DNA of 64,000 nt, from assembly GCF_050624435.1 (NCBI RefSeq), contig NC_134546.1, positions 15,647,001 to 15,711,000 on the forward strand, read 5' to 3'. The translations under genes were made by a program, and so were the position numbers. This stretch comes from Tenrec ecaudatus (Eukaryota > Chordata > Mammalia > Afrosoricida > Tenrecidae). Positions 1 to 10,530 of the stretch are shown here, one piece after another. Within the stretch, counting starts at the first letter, position 1; the number at the start of each line of letters is the position of its first letter. The notes below the pieces were generated by a model. The model was not told where the DNA came from. It worked only from the letters and a program-made list of their open reading frames with translations, and searched no databases.

Positions 1-424
1 GAGCATTTTGTAAACAGTTCACATTCTGACACTAACTGAGAGATAGGACCATTTTCTTCTTTCAACTCACTTCCTTTGGCCAAGTTCTGCTTTTATTCAT
101 CGCCGTCTCACCCTTGCACATGAAGTTGTTAGCAGAAATCAAAATCATACACCCCAGCGATGATCTATATTAATCGGATGCTGGCGCTTATACCCTTGCG
201 CAAATATTTTTGAAGAAACGCCACCTATCCAACAGCTCCAAGTTGATAGATACGAATGTGTTTATACACTTTTTTCTGAAAGAGTGCAAATTTAGAAACA
301 GGACAGTGTGAACTTTATGCTCGATGGCCGTTTCCCTGCAGACTGCGTCTGGTTGCCATGACGTAAGAAAGCGTGGCCAGTTCTCAATTATCAAGCAGCT
401 CACATGCATGAAGTGCTCCCTTCC

Positions 425-605
425 AGGCAGTCAGTGTGCTAAATGCTTCACATAAATCATGGCCTGTGCCCCCACAGTGCCCCGATGAGGATCTCCATTC
501 CACATATGGGTCTTCAAGGTTAAACAGCCGGTGAGCGGTCACACAGCTATAAAATGCTGGAGCCAGGATTTGAACCCAGGCACTCTGACTCTTATGTCAA
601 AGGGG
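425..605 (-). repeat. MIR SINE
   Basis: Reverse of the usual MIR order: a remnant of the 3' part (TGCTAAATGCTTCACATAA), then CACACAGCTATAAAATGCTGG and GAACCCAGGCACTCTGACTC, which are the core and tRNA-related signature. Ancient, mammal-wide. Confidence 0.8.
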
Positions 606-2119
606 AAGAAAAGAAAAGCGACATCCTCGCCCACCACGGTCCCACTCGACCAGGAGGACTCCCCGCAGGAGGCGCGCAGTGCGCAGCATCGGCAGAGAGG
701 TCCCAGTTGGTGTCCCCTGCCGTGAATTCTTAATATGAGCAATGTATCTGTCTGATCCAGTAGAGGGAAATCAACCTAGTCACGAAACAACTCCAATAGC
801 AGGAGAATGAGGGGGTGACAGGAGAATGAGGGGGTGACAATCCGGGCACGGAAAGGGAAAGAGTGACAGTGGTCAGGCCTACTGTAGGGGAGGCAATTCG
901 TTTCCATCTTGTCTCCTAACCCTTCTGGGTGCAGATGGCAGTCTTGACGCAGTCATGCAGCCTGGATAACTCTGGGGACCACTCCTGCGGGTGAATGCCA
1001 TGGCAAAGCCGAGGCATTGGCGGGTTCTCTCAGGCTTGTTCTGGGCACCTACTCATACATTACGTGGGCACACTTGAACATTTGAGTGCTCTTTGGTCAG
1101 AGTTAAACTGCCCCCCAGTTACCCCAAGGGGTTAAAGATAATGTTTGTGCCTGGCTTGGGGGCTGCAGGTTCCCCAAGGGCTGGGTCAGACCCCTCCCCA
1201 ATCCCAAAATTGTACTGCACTGCTTTGAATGACCGTGGGAGGGGCTGTCTATTGATGAGAAACCCTTCCTCAAAGTCATCTGTAGATTTCGAGTCAAGGT
1301 TCCACTTGAGGTCAAGCTTCTGCTCCTCCTTTTAAAAAGTCAGTGGCACCCTGAGAAGAGATTATACCCCGCGCAGGCCCGCAGGGAGGCCGTGGGCCGG
1401 CCCCAGGCTGTGGGTGACAGTGTTTGACAGCATACAATCAAGGCCCTTCCCAGCACGCCCCACATCAAGACAAGTACCCGCTTCTCTTCACACGCACAGA
1501 GGTGTCAGCACACACTCCACGACCCTGAGCGACAGGCAGGCATGTGTGTGTCCCTGTCCCCGGACAGCTGAGTACGTGCTGGTCCTTGTACCCGGGGCAC
1601 TGGTCTCCGAGGCAGAGAGGGTCACCTGGGCCTGCAGATTTGTTTCCTTTCATTCCTGGGGTGAAAGCAGGAGCCTGAGATGTCACTGACTCCCCTGTGT
1701 CTGGCGGTAAAAGAATTCTTTCATGGTATTTCTCCAGCAAAATGCTTATACCCACAGGCGATTGAAGGAGAAGACATCTCAGTGCCCACGTTTTCTTTTG
1801 TTGTCGTTTGTTTTAATATAACCATTCATATGTATCTCTAAACCTCACATCTGACTTTCATGCTTGGAAGAAGAAGGCAAAGGCTTTCTTCCTCTGGGTT
1901 TGGGACTCTTGACATCAGTATCCCTGAGCTTGCCTGCTGAGCTTGTTTGTGATGAATCTCACCTGACTCTGCAGGATTAAAAGGCCTCTACATCCTTTCC
2001 CCTGTCTGGACTCTTTCGGCCACAACTGGTTCTATCACTTTGCCCTGAGCTCGTTATTTTGGCAGCATGAATGATGGCCTAATTTGGCAGCAAAAGTCAG
2101 TGAAGCAAGAGATGTATTC
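606..2119. other. Intergenic, nothing recognised apart from a short tandem duplication
   Basis: Apart from the 19-bp duplication at 802-839, no repeat family or exon is recognised. Short open frames here overlap each other on both strands and lack homology, start context or splice support. Confidence 0.4.
802..839. repeat. 19-bp unit in perfect tandem duplication
   Basis: GGAGAATGAGGGGGTGACA occurs twice with no spacer and no mismatch, so the duplication is recent (or an assembly artefact). Confidence 0.9.
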
Positions 2120-2580
2120 CACTGGCCAATTCACTGAAGAAGCCTCCTTGGAATCTTAAAGAGCAGAGATGTCACTCTGAGGGTGAAATCATGCCTGACC
2201 CAAGCCGGGGTATCTTCAGTGGCCTCGTCTGCCTGTGAAAGTTCGACAGTGAGTCGGGAAGAATGGAGAAGCATGGTATTGATGAAGGATATTGATAGGC
2301 ACTTGCACGGCCAGAAGAATGTGTCCATCTGCCTCAAAAGAAGCACACTAGGAATGCGCTTTCAAAACGACGATGCGAGCCCACATCTCGCGTACTTTGG
2401 GCATGTTACTCGGAGGGGACCAGTCCCCGGAGGAGGACATGGTGCTTGAGGAAGCAGAGGGTCAGCGGAGAATGAGGAAGGCTCTCAAGAGGATGGGCTG
2501 ACACAATGAGCGATGGCCATGGGATTGCTGCCCAATAACAGCAGCGCGTAGTGTGTCTCGCTCCTGTAAGAGAGGACTGA
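2120..2580 (+). mobile_element. RTE (BovB-like) LINE fragment, 3' end of ORF2
   Basis: Contains the typical run of the RTE reverse-transcriptase C-terminal region: GATGTCACTCTGAGG, ATGCCTGACCCAAGCC, CTGTGAAAGTTCGACAGTGAG, ACTTTGGGCATGTTACTCGGAGGGGACCAGTCCC in pieces, and GGTCAGCGGAGAATGAGGAAG. The reading frame is broken. The left boundary is uncertain. Confidence 0.75.
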
Positions 2581-3490
2581 GGAGCATTCCTTTGATGAGA
2601 TCGGGATGTAAAAGGCATGTGCAGATGTTTGAAGAGAAAGGATGTGGAAGATGAACTACTAATTATACATCAAGCTTTTCAAACTCCAAAGCTAAAAGCC
2701 CTGGGACCGCTACTGTGCAGTGTTCTAAGGCAGCCTTTGGTCGTTCCCTGTAACTGTACAGATCTTGAAGGATCTAACAGTGACTTCCTTCAGACTCCCA
2801 AAGACATCCGAGACAGTTCCAGATAAGCTTGAGGACCACTAGGCAAGACCCTTATGTACTTTGCTGTGCCCTGCGAGTACTGAGAAGGCCATGAACAGAC
2901 GCAGTGGATAGAGTTCTCTTGGCTGACAAGAAGCCAATTTAAGTGAGCATTTTTTAATACAATTCTGGATTCCTCAAATGCCCTCCACTGTGGGCCCCAC
3001 TTCAAAAGCATTACATTACTTCTTTCTACTTTCTCAGGAAGGTTCAGGCCTTTAGGGTACTCCTCCTCAAACCAGACATGATCATAAAAATATTAAACGG
3101 ACCAAGGATGGAGTTCCCATCCACCAGAATAGATACTACCGGTTGTGCTAGAATCCAGGACCAGCGGCCTCCAACTTTACCTCGGGAGCCTGGAATTCTG
3201 TGGAAACTTGAGAGGAGTCTGGGAGGCAGATCAGAACAACTGTTGAACAACTATGGCAATGTCTTAATACTTTGGCAGTATCTTAATAGTTTGTGATACG
3301 GCCAGTATCTTAATAAATACTTTAGCAACCAACATCACTTTGTTACCTATAACAGTTGAAGGTAAGTCCTGCCCCAAATTCCTAAGTAAGAGCTGTACAA
3401 GCTCCATGCTCTGAAAACCCCGGATCGTGGAACTGAGTCTAATTAACACAACCCTAGAGAACAAGTGGGAACTGCCCCTTAGGGTTTTCT
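2581..3490. other. Intergenic, no repeat or gene recognised
   Basis: 3250-3330 has a degenerate local repetition of a TCTTAATA motif. Nothing else is assignable. Confidence 0.35.
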
Positions 3491-3494
3491 GCTC

Positions 3495-3600
3495 TGTACA
3501 TCCTAAAGGGGGCAGACAGCCTCATCTTTCCCCTGGGGACTGGATCAGAACTGTTGACCTTGTGGTTAGCAGCCCAATGTGTAACACGCTACCCCTTACA
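3495..3600 (-). repeat. AfroSINE fragment
   Basis: Reverse strand of the tRNA-derived head: CTGTTGACCTTGTGGTTAGCAG followed by CCCAATGTGTAACACGCTACC. Confidence 0.7.
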
Positions 3601-3604
3601 CACT

Positions 3605-3780
3605 AGCCAAACTCACTGCCCTCGAGCCAATTCCGACTTGTAGCACCCATCTATAAGGTTTCTGAGGGGCTACATCATGATGGGAGTAGAAAGTCTCATC
3701 GTGGCGGCTAGGCTTGAACTGCCCACCTTGTGATCAGCAGCCCAACTTCGGAATTCAGTGTGCCACGAGGGTTCCTTCGA
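3605..3780 (-). repeat. AfroSINE
   Basis: Reads as the reverse complement: ACTGCCCTCGAGCCAATTCC (tail side), GGTTTCTGAG, GAGTAGAAAGTCTCATC, GATCAGCAGCCCAAC, ending GCCACGAGGGTTCC (head side). It directly follows another copy in the same orientation. Confidence 0.8.
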
Positions 3781-3784
3781 TGTA

Positions 3785-4560
3785 GCAAATTCAAACTGAC
3801 GATAGACAGCATGCCCGGATGACCCCATGTCTGCTTCTAGAATCTTCTCTCTGGCCACCCTCTTATTCTTCAATGCAGATATTGCCAACCATGCCCAGAC
3901 CTAGGGAACCATTTGGGGTCACAGGACTCCTGCTCTTCCCCTTGGCCATCATCTGTCTCCGTATCTCCCTTCGAGGCTCGGCGTTGTTTTAGCAATGGCA
4001 TGGCCAGGAGTTTCCAGTCGGAAAGTGTCTCGGGCCTCTGTGGACCCCTCAGCCTTAACTGCTGTCAGGTGCCTCTCCTGCACCCTCACGTGGAGTTCCG
4101 CTCTGCACCTCAACTCCTTGAATGTGTGTGGCTTGAATCGTTTCTCAGTTCCCTCACTCTTCAAGGTCTCTGTTGTGAATCTTCAGCAGTAATTGGGGTT
4201 GTTGGTGTGAGGTTTCCAGTTGCTTCCGGCCCATAATGACCATATGGACAGCAGAATGAAGCCCTGCCCTGCCCCCTCCTCACAACCATTCCCTGCTCCA
4301 GCCCATGGTCGCAGCCACAGTGGCAAGTTCTCTCCTTCAGGAACTTCCTCTCTTCCGCTGCCCCTCTGCTTTACCAAACACTGTATCCTTCTCCAGGGAC
4401 TGGCTTCTCCCGCAGCCTGTCCGAGAGATGGAAGACGAAGTCTCCCCATCCTGACCTCTCAAGAGCCCTCTGGCCACGCTTCTTCGAAGCCAGATTTGAT
4501 TGCCTTTTAAATTTCATCATTGGGGTAGGAATAAGAAAGACTCCAGGCTTTGATAATGTG
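3785..4560. other. Intergenic, no repeat or gene recognised
   Basis: Open frames of 60-107 codons overlap on both strands without splice or homology support. Confidence 0.3.
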
Positions 4561-4561
4561 C

Positions 4562-4940
4562 CTTCATTCAACAAAAATGTATTGCGTGTACTGTCTGGGT
4601 GTTAGGCACCGTTCACAATCAAAACCTGCAGGAAACAGACAAGAGCCCTGACCTGTGGAGGTTGCTGTCGAGTGGCGAGGAGAGAGACACGAAGCACGTA
4701 CACAGATACACTGCAGGGCATGCCGGGTATGGCGTCGCATGTGGTGGAAAGGGAAAGTCAAATAAAGGGATGGGAAGTGCTGAGGAACAGCTTTCTATTA
4801 AAGGTCAAGGCTAGCGAATGCCTCCCCAGCAGAGGGGCAAAGTCAGCCACGCAGGCCCAGGGAGGAAGACTACTGGAGGGGAAGAGAACAGACATTGCCA
4901 AGACTCTGAGGCCGGCCGGGGAGGGGTAAGCACCCGTGAG
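4562..4940 (-). repeat. L2 LINE 3' end
   Basis: Reverse strand of the L2 terminus: TTCATTCAACAAAAATGTATT, TGTTAGGCACCGTTC, AACAGACAAGAGCCCTGACC, GGAGGTTGCTGTCGAGTGG. Ancient mammalian repeat. Confidence 0.75.
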
Positions 4941-7375
4941 AAGGTCAGGGTGGTGGGAGAGACACGGAGCGATGAGGAGAGTCGCGGGAAATTAGGTCCA
5001 AAAGCAAGCTGGAGCTGGACCGACGAGGAAGGTCGTGGTTTGTTTGATTTGTACTAGTCCCCCCTCCTGTAGGAAATCCATTTGTAATGAAGGCAACTGC
5101 AAAATGAAAAGAGAAAATTGTGTCCCACATGTTCCTATTGGCCAGGTTGGCACAATCAACGTACCAATCACAGTTCCCAAACTTCCAAACGGAAGGGTGA
5201 AGGGAAGGCAATATGCAACAAGATGGCAGCAGCAGACAATACTGGAAGGTAAACAGGGGTCAAAGGCAACAGACATGATAGTTATTAAGTACCCAATCCT
5301 TTACGTTATAAAGATAGTTATTAAGTACCCAATAGACACAGAGGTTGAACCCTGGGGCTGGGGAAGAGCGTGGGAATGTACCCACAAATCCACGTAGGCA
5401 GTTACACAGAATGGACTCAATGGCGGTGAGTTTGGGGTTATTTACCTGTAGGGACAAAAGTAAGGAGATGCCTCCATATAACAAAACACCTTGAGGGAAT
5501 GAGTCACTGGGCCTGGGGGGTCATCAGGACCATCATCTCTGGGGACATCAAAGCCAAATGACATAAATGACATAACACAGTTCACAGAGGGACAAGGACC
5601 ATCATGACCTTGTGAAGGTCACCAACAACCTCTTCACAGAAAGACCTCAGATCCACACACGGCCACATTTACCAGTAAAGAGGTTAGGGCTTTCTTTGTA
5701 AGGGACACGTGGGGAGCGATAACAACATATGTGCCAACTCGAACGGTGAGCAGGAGAAAAAGCACATGCCGGACACTCACGTAGCAGCTTGTCTCCACGG
5801 AATACTACCGGCCGCTGAGGGCACAGCAATGGCTGGCCTGCCCTTCTGCTTCTGCCCTCGCCTCCTGCCAGTGTGTTCGCCACACGGCAGCCAATCCTGC
5901 CGAGGCAGCTGCTCCTCTGCTCACTGAGAAAGGAAGACCACGTCTGACCCCGGCCCTGACAAGACAGCTCGGGGCATTGCAGGAAGAACTCAATGGAACA
6001 GAATAAAGGGTCTGAAAAAAGCATCGCAAGCCCATGAAATATTGATATCTAATAGCTAACAGTGGTTTAATAAGTTCTGGGAACATTTAGTACGTTTGAT
6101 TGTTTGTGTGAGAGATCATCTTTGACTTTGACCCTTCCCTTCATCTTGTTAGTGCAGAAGCCCTGAGGAGAAGTCCTAGGTGGGGCGAATCCTTTCACCC
6201 TCAGAACTGATACCTCATATGCTATGTGCAGTCTCAGAAGATGGCTGGGGAATCCATAAATTATCATGCGATTTCCCTTCTCCTTAATAAAAAAAAGGAG
6301 GAGAAAAAGTCAGCCCACGTTTAGAAAAATTATAACAATTTGTATAACAATTCTCTATAAGCCTCCAAAATAGCAAATGAGCACTATTATCATTATCATG
6401 GTGAGCTGGAGGGGAAAATCTTCATTGAGAATTGTGTAAAGTAGTCCACTCCCCAATTACACTCGTATTTTTTTTCTTTGCTATAAGAAGATGTGCCCCA
6501 AAGGGCACAGCAAGTTCATAAATCCTACATGTACAATTTGGTGATATTGTTAACATTCTCTGAGTGGTGTAACTTTTCTCGCTCTCCTTCTCCAAATGAT
6601 CCCACCCCCATTAACGTGAAGGCACCACCTTTAAGCTTCCCTTTTGCCATTTTGAGATCCGTCTGTGATACAGCAAGCTGTATCTGAGATCTGTCTGTGA
6701 TACAGCAAGCTGTCTCTTCAAAAGCACAGTTACAGGACAGACGAGGTAAGCCTGACGTGGCGAGTGAGGTTACGTTATATGTATTTTTGAGTAGCATTTT
6801 CATACTTCTTGATGGCTGACTTTTTTTTTTCTTGCATCTGTGACTTCAGAGGCCGATGCGAAAAGCAAAAACAGGCCCGCTGACCCAGGCCGTCCCGGGA
6901 GTGAAGCAGACTATCTGCCGGCTTGCCCTCAGCATCACCAGAGGTGTTTGACAGCCGCACTAAGCAACTACCCAGAGTGCAAAGACAAAGACGTAAACCC
7001 AGCCAGGGCTCTCTGCCACAGCCCAGAGATAAGTCAAGCCCTTTAACACCAGAGGCTGCTGGGGGTTTATTCCACACTCTCAGCCAGATAAGCTGCCATT
7101 CACGCCTCACCAGACACTCCGATCTGGAAAGCAGTTGAGGGGGGAGCTAAGAGACAGGAACCAGTGTGATCGCTGCGGTGAGGACAGTGAGCAGGTTTCG
7201 AGTTGTTTTGAGTCCAGGTCCTGGAGAAGTCACCAAGGAAGGGCCCGGGTCTTGCGGAGCTGGGTCTGTGCAAGCATGTTCCTGGGGAGCTGGGGAGAGG
7301 AGCTGGGCCCTGTATGCGATCCCACCGCCCATTGGCTCCCACTCTCTGAGCCTGTGAATCCCTGCGGGGTACCCG
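4941..7375. other. Intergenic, mostly unassigned, with two small direct repeats
   Basis: Two perfect 21-base copies lie at 5277-5297 and 5313-5333. A 29-base unit is repeated at 6653-6681 and 6685-6713 with one mismatch. No exon or repeat family is recognised in the rest. Confidence 0.4.
6653..6713. repeat. 29-bp tandem duplication
   Basis: The unit containing GTCTGTGATACAGCAAGCTG is present twice, 32 bases apart, differing at one position. Confidence 0.9.
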
Positions 7376-7600
7376 CCGGGCAAGCCCTCTGCTGCTAACT
7401 GAAACGTTGGCGGTTCGAATTCACCTAGAGAGACCTAGACAGCAAGGTCGGTTGTTTGCCTCGGAAAACAAGAGCAGAACCACCGCGGCTGCAAAAAAGA
7501 CTCAGGAGCCATTGAAAATCCATGGGGCACGTTTATCCCCTGACACACAGGGCCGGCGCTGTGGCTACAGAACCTTTGGACTTACGCAATAACGCTGTGG
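7376..7600 (+). repeat. AfroSINE-like tRNA-derived SINE, diverged
   Basis: Head contains CTGCTGCTAACTGAAACGTT and the B-box-like GGTTCGAATTC, followed by the diverged body CAGAACCACCGCGGCTGC and CCATTGAAAATCCATGGGGC. Confidence 0.55.
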
Positions 7601-7740
7601 TTAATGGGTGACAAGCACAGGCCTCACTCTGCATTCATTTTCTGATCATGCAGGTTAAACTGAGCGCCAAAGGTTGTTTGAACAGCCCTCGAAACAAGGT
7701 TCCAAACACACATGGCGCGCTTTACACAACCGCTTTAGGA

Positions 7741-8580
7741 TAGCCGCTCACTGCCACTGAGCAATTCCGACTCATAGTGACCCTCTAAGAATAGTAGAAC
7801 TTTACCTATAGGTTTCTGAGACTGTAACTCTTTTTTTTTTAATCATTTTATTGGGGGTTTGTACAACTCTTATCACAATCTATCCATCTATCCATCCATT
7901 GTGTCAAGCACATATGTACATTTGTTGCCCTTATCATTCTCAAAACATTTGCTTTCTACTTGAGCCCTTGATATCACCTCCTCATTTACCCCCCTCCCTC
8001 CCTTTCTCATGAACCCTTGATATATAATAATATAAATTATTATTTTTTTCATGTCTTACACTGTCTGATGTCTCCCTTCACCCACTTTTCTGTTGTCTGT
8101 CCCCCAGAAAGGGGGTTATATGTAGATCATTGTAATTGGTTCCCCCTTTCTACCTCACCTTCCCTTTACCCTCCTGGTATCGCTACTCTCATTATTGGTC
8201 CTAAGGGGGTTATCTGTCCTGGCTTCCCTGTGTTTCCAGTCCCTATCTGTACCAGTGTACATCCTCTGGTCTAGCCAGATTTGTAAGATAGAATTGGGAT
8301 CATGATAGTGGGGTGGTGGTGAGGAAGCATTAAAGAACTAGAGGAAAGTCTTATGTTTCATCGGTGCTATACTGCACCCTGACTGGCTCATTTCCTCCAC
8401 ACGACCCTTCTGTGAGGGGATGTCCAGTTGCCTGCAGATGGGCTTTGGGTCTCCACAACTGTAACTCTTCACAGGAGTGAAAAGCCTCCTCTTTTGCCCA
8501 CAGGGTGGCTGCTGGTTTCGTCCTGCTGACCTTGAGGTTAGTAGCCCAACTTGTAACCATGATGCCACCAGGGCTCCTTT
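7741..8580 (-). repeat. AfroSINE split by a nested LINE-tail insertion
   Basis: The tail half is at 7741-7832 (CACTGCCACTGAGCAATTCC, GACTCATAGTGACCCTC, GGTTTCTGAGACTGTAACTC). The head half is at 8458-8580 (GTGAAAAGCCTCCTC, GCTGACCTTGAGGTTAGTAG, GCCACCAGGGCTCC). The two halves join through a 12-base duplication of the insertion site, ACTGTAACTCTT, at 7821-7832 and 8458-8469. Confidence 0.9.
7833..8457 (-). mobile_element. L1-tail-like retroposon (AATAAAATGATT family), nested in a SINE
   Basis: Minus-strand copy of a non-coding family that recurs through the window. On the plus strand it starts with a T run (poly-A of the element) and CATTTTATTGGGGG, then ATCACAATCTATCC, TGTCTGTCCCCCAG, CCAGTGTACATCCTCTGGTC, and ends CTTTGGGTCTCCACA. 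A 12-bp target-site duplication and A-tail show target-primed (L1-type) retroposition. It carries no coding capacity. It is probably the 3' UTR of a lineage-specific L1, which is inference. Confidence 0.8.
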
Positions 8581-8924
8581 TAAGGCATAGAGTCCATGTA
8601 ATTGGTTTTGGGGAAGGTAATTAGGCCACGATGGAAAACCCTGAGTATTTGATTATAAATCAGTCACTGAGTGATTGTCTTCTCTGCCATAGCTGGTAAT
8701 GGTGGCCTCCCCAGGTGGAATGAATCCTGTAATGTTCATAGATTTCCTGGGAGGTGTCCAAATGCAAATATTCCTTCTAGTTTCCCAAAAGGACAGGCAA
8801 GAGAGCTACAAGGTCAAAAGAAACCACACATCGAACTTGAAAAGTAGCTTGGATGATAGGAAAATGAGTGGTTTCATGAAAAGATTGACTTCAGTCCAAA
8901 TCAATGTGCCCATAATCTGACACT

Positions 8925-9012
8925 ACACTATGCTCCAACCTACCACACCTGTACCCGCTGCTGGTGAGTTGATGCCAACTCAGAGTAACCCTAAGAAAGG
9001 AATAGGTTTTCC
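8925..9012 (-). repeat. AfroSINE tail fragment
   Basis: CCGCTGCTGGTGAGTTGATG, CCAACTCAGAGTAACCC and AGGAATAGGTTTTCC correspond to the reverse strand of the AfroSINE 3' half. Confidence 0.65.
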
Positions 9013-9345
9013 AAAGCTGATTTTTAAAAATGTTTCATTGACACATAATCCACATATCATACCACTCAATGGTTCAGTCATAACAAGAAGAGTTGTACAC
9101 TCTTCACCACAACCAACTTCAGAACATTTCCTTCTTTCTTGTGCTCATTGTTACTAGCTCCCCATTTGTCCCCAACCTCCCCTGGCATACCCCCAACGAA
9201 CCACTAACCCAGTCACTATCTCCCTAGATTCACCCTTCCTGGATTTCATACACTGAAAAACATACAAAAGCAATAAACAACGCTGACAACAACAACACAA
9301 TAAAACCGAGAAAAACAAGAACAACTTTAAAATGGGCCCAAAGGG
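9013..9345 (-). repeat. L1 3'-end fragment, old
   Basis: Antisense of the old mammalian L1 3' region: TTTCATTGACACATAATCCAC, TGTACACTCTTCACCAC, CCAACTTCAGAACATTTCC, CCCAACGAACCACTAACCC. Confidence 0.55.
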
Positions 9346-10339
9346 AGAGCAAATGATAAGGCGTTAAATGTTACTCTTACTGTATCTGCCATAACCCACT
9401 TGCCAGTGTGCTCTGCCTGCGAGGAAGGCTCTTCACCTGCCTGGTCCATGGTTGGGGGGAGTGATGCTCGTGAAAGCAGACTGCCACCTCTTTTTCTCAC
9501 GCTGTAGCTGATGGGTGACAACCACCCACCTTTCCATTAGCAGGGAAGTGCTTCACTCCTGCAGCACCGGGCTCCTTTGTCCAGTGATGCAGAATGTTAT
9601 CCAAGAGCCGATTTATGTCACAATCCTCCAAGCTACCGAAGAATAAGACTCATTCTGCCGTGCAGACTCATCGACCCTCAAAGTTGGGAGGGCCACCAGC
9701 GGTCAGCAGGGCTGGCCTTGGACAGTCTGAAGGAAAAGAGACAAGGGAGGAAGACATAGCTGGGCCCTGCCTTATCAGTGGGCAGCTCCTTCTGTGGCCA
9801 CTTTCACTTGACAAGAGCAGCAGTCTGCATGCCAGAAGAACTTCTTCGAGAAGGCTTCCGTATCGGCGAGATACTCTAAGTGGTGTGGAGCAGCGTGGAT
9901 TTCTTTGTGAGGTCAGACCTGACAGGGGACGGGCCCATCTTCACTAGATGCCACTCACAGATCAAAGCGGGGCGGGGTAGCGGGAGAAACCAAAAGCCAT
10001 GGGAAATCTTTGGCTGCAAGTAATGTTAAGACGGCACGTCTATTTACACATCCATCCTTCTGGTTTCTAAACTGGAAGGGTAGCTATTTCCTGCTTTAAA
10101 AGTCTTAGTCACCTCCTGGGAAAATAGCCTTTTCTTTTTTTCATTCTTCCCTTCGATGAAAAAAGGTCCGATGACGAGAGTCAAGTTCAAATCTAATCAC
10201 GTGATGTCATAGAACAGCAATTCGGCTTCAGCAAGCCTTGCAGAGCAATGTGAATGTAGGACCAGAACACGACAAACTGAATCTTAAGATAGACGCCTGC
10301 AACGATGCTTCCACGGACACAACCTGAGCCGGATGCAAG
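9346..10339. other. Intergenic, no repeat or gene recognised
   Basis: No assignable element. Frames near 9577-9947 overlap on the same strand and lack support as exons. Confidence 0.3.
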
Positions 10340-10530
10340 TCCAACCTTCCCAATGCCGCAGCCCTTCCATACAGTTCCTCATGTTGTGGTGACCCCAACC
10401 ATAAAATTATTTTGTTGCTACTTCACAACTGTAATTTTGCTAGTGTTATGAATCAGCTGACCCCTGTGAAAGGGTCTCTTGACACAGCCCCCCCCCAAGG
10501 GGATCGCGACCCACAGGTTGAGAACCACTG
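10340..10530 (-). mobile_element. SPIN-type hAT non-autonomous element, one end eroded
   Basis: Right end reads CACAGGTTGAGAACCACTG, the complement of the SPIN terminus. Inside are CAGTTCCTCATGTTGTGGTG, CCATAAAATTATTTTGTTGC and GACCCCTGTGAAAGGGTC. The left terminus is degenerate (about 10340) and no target duplication could be read. Confidence 0.8.
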
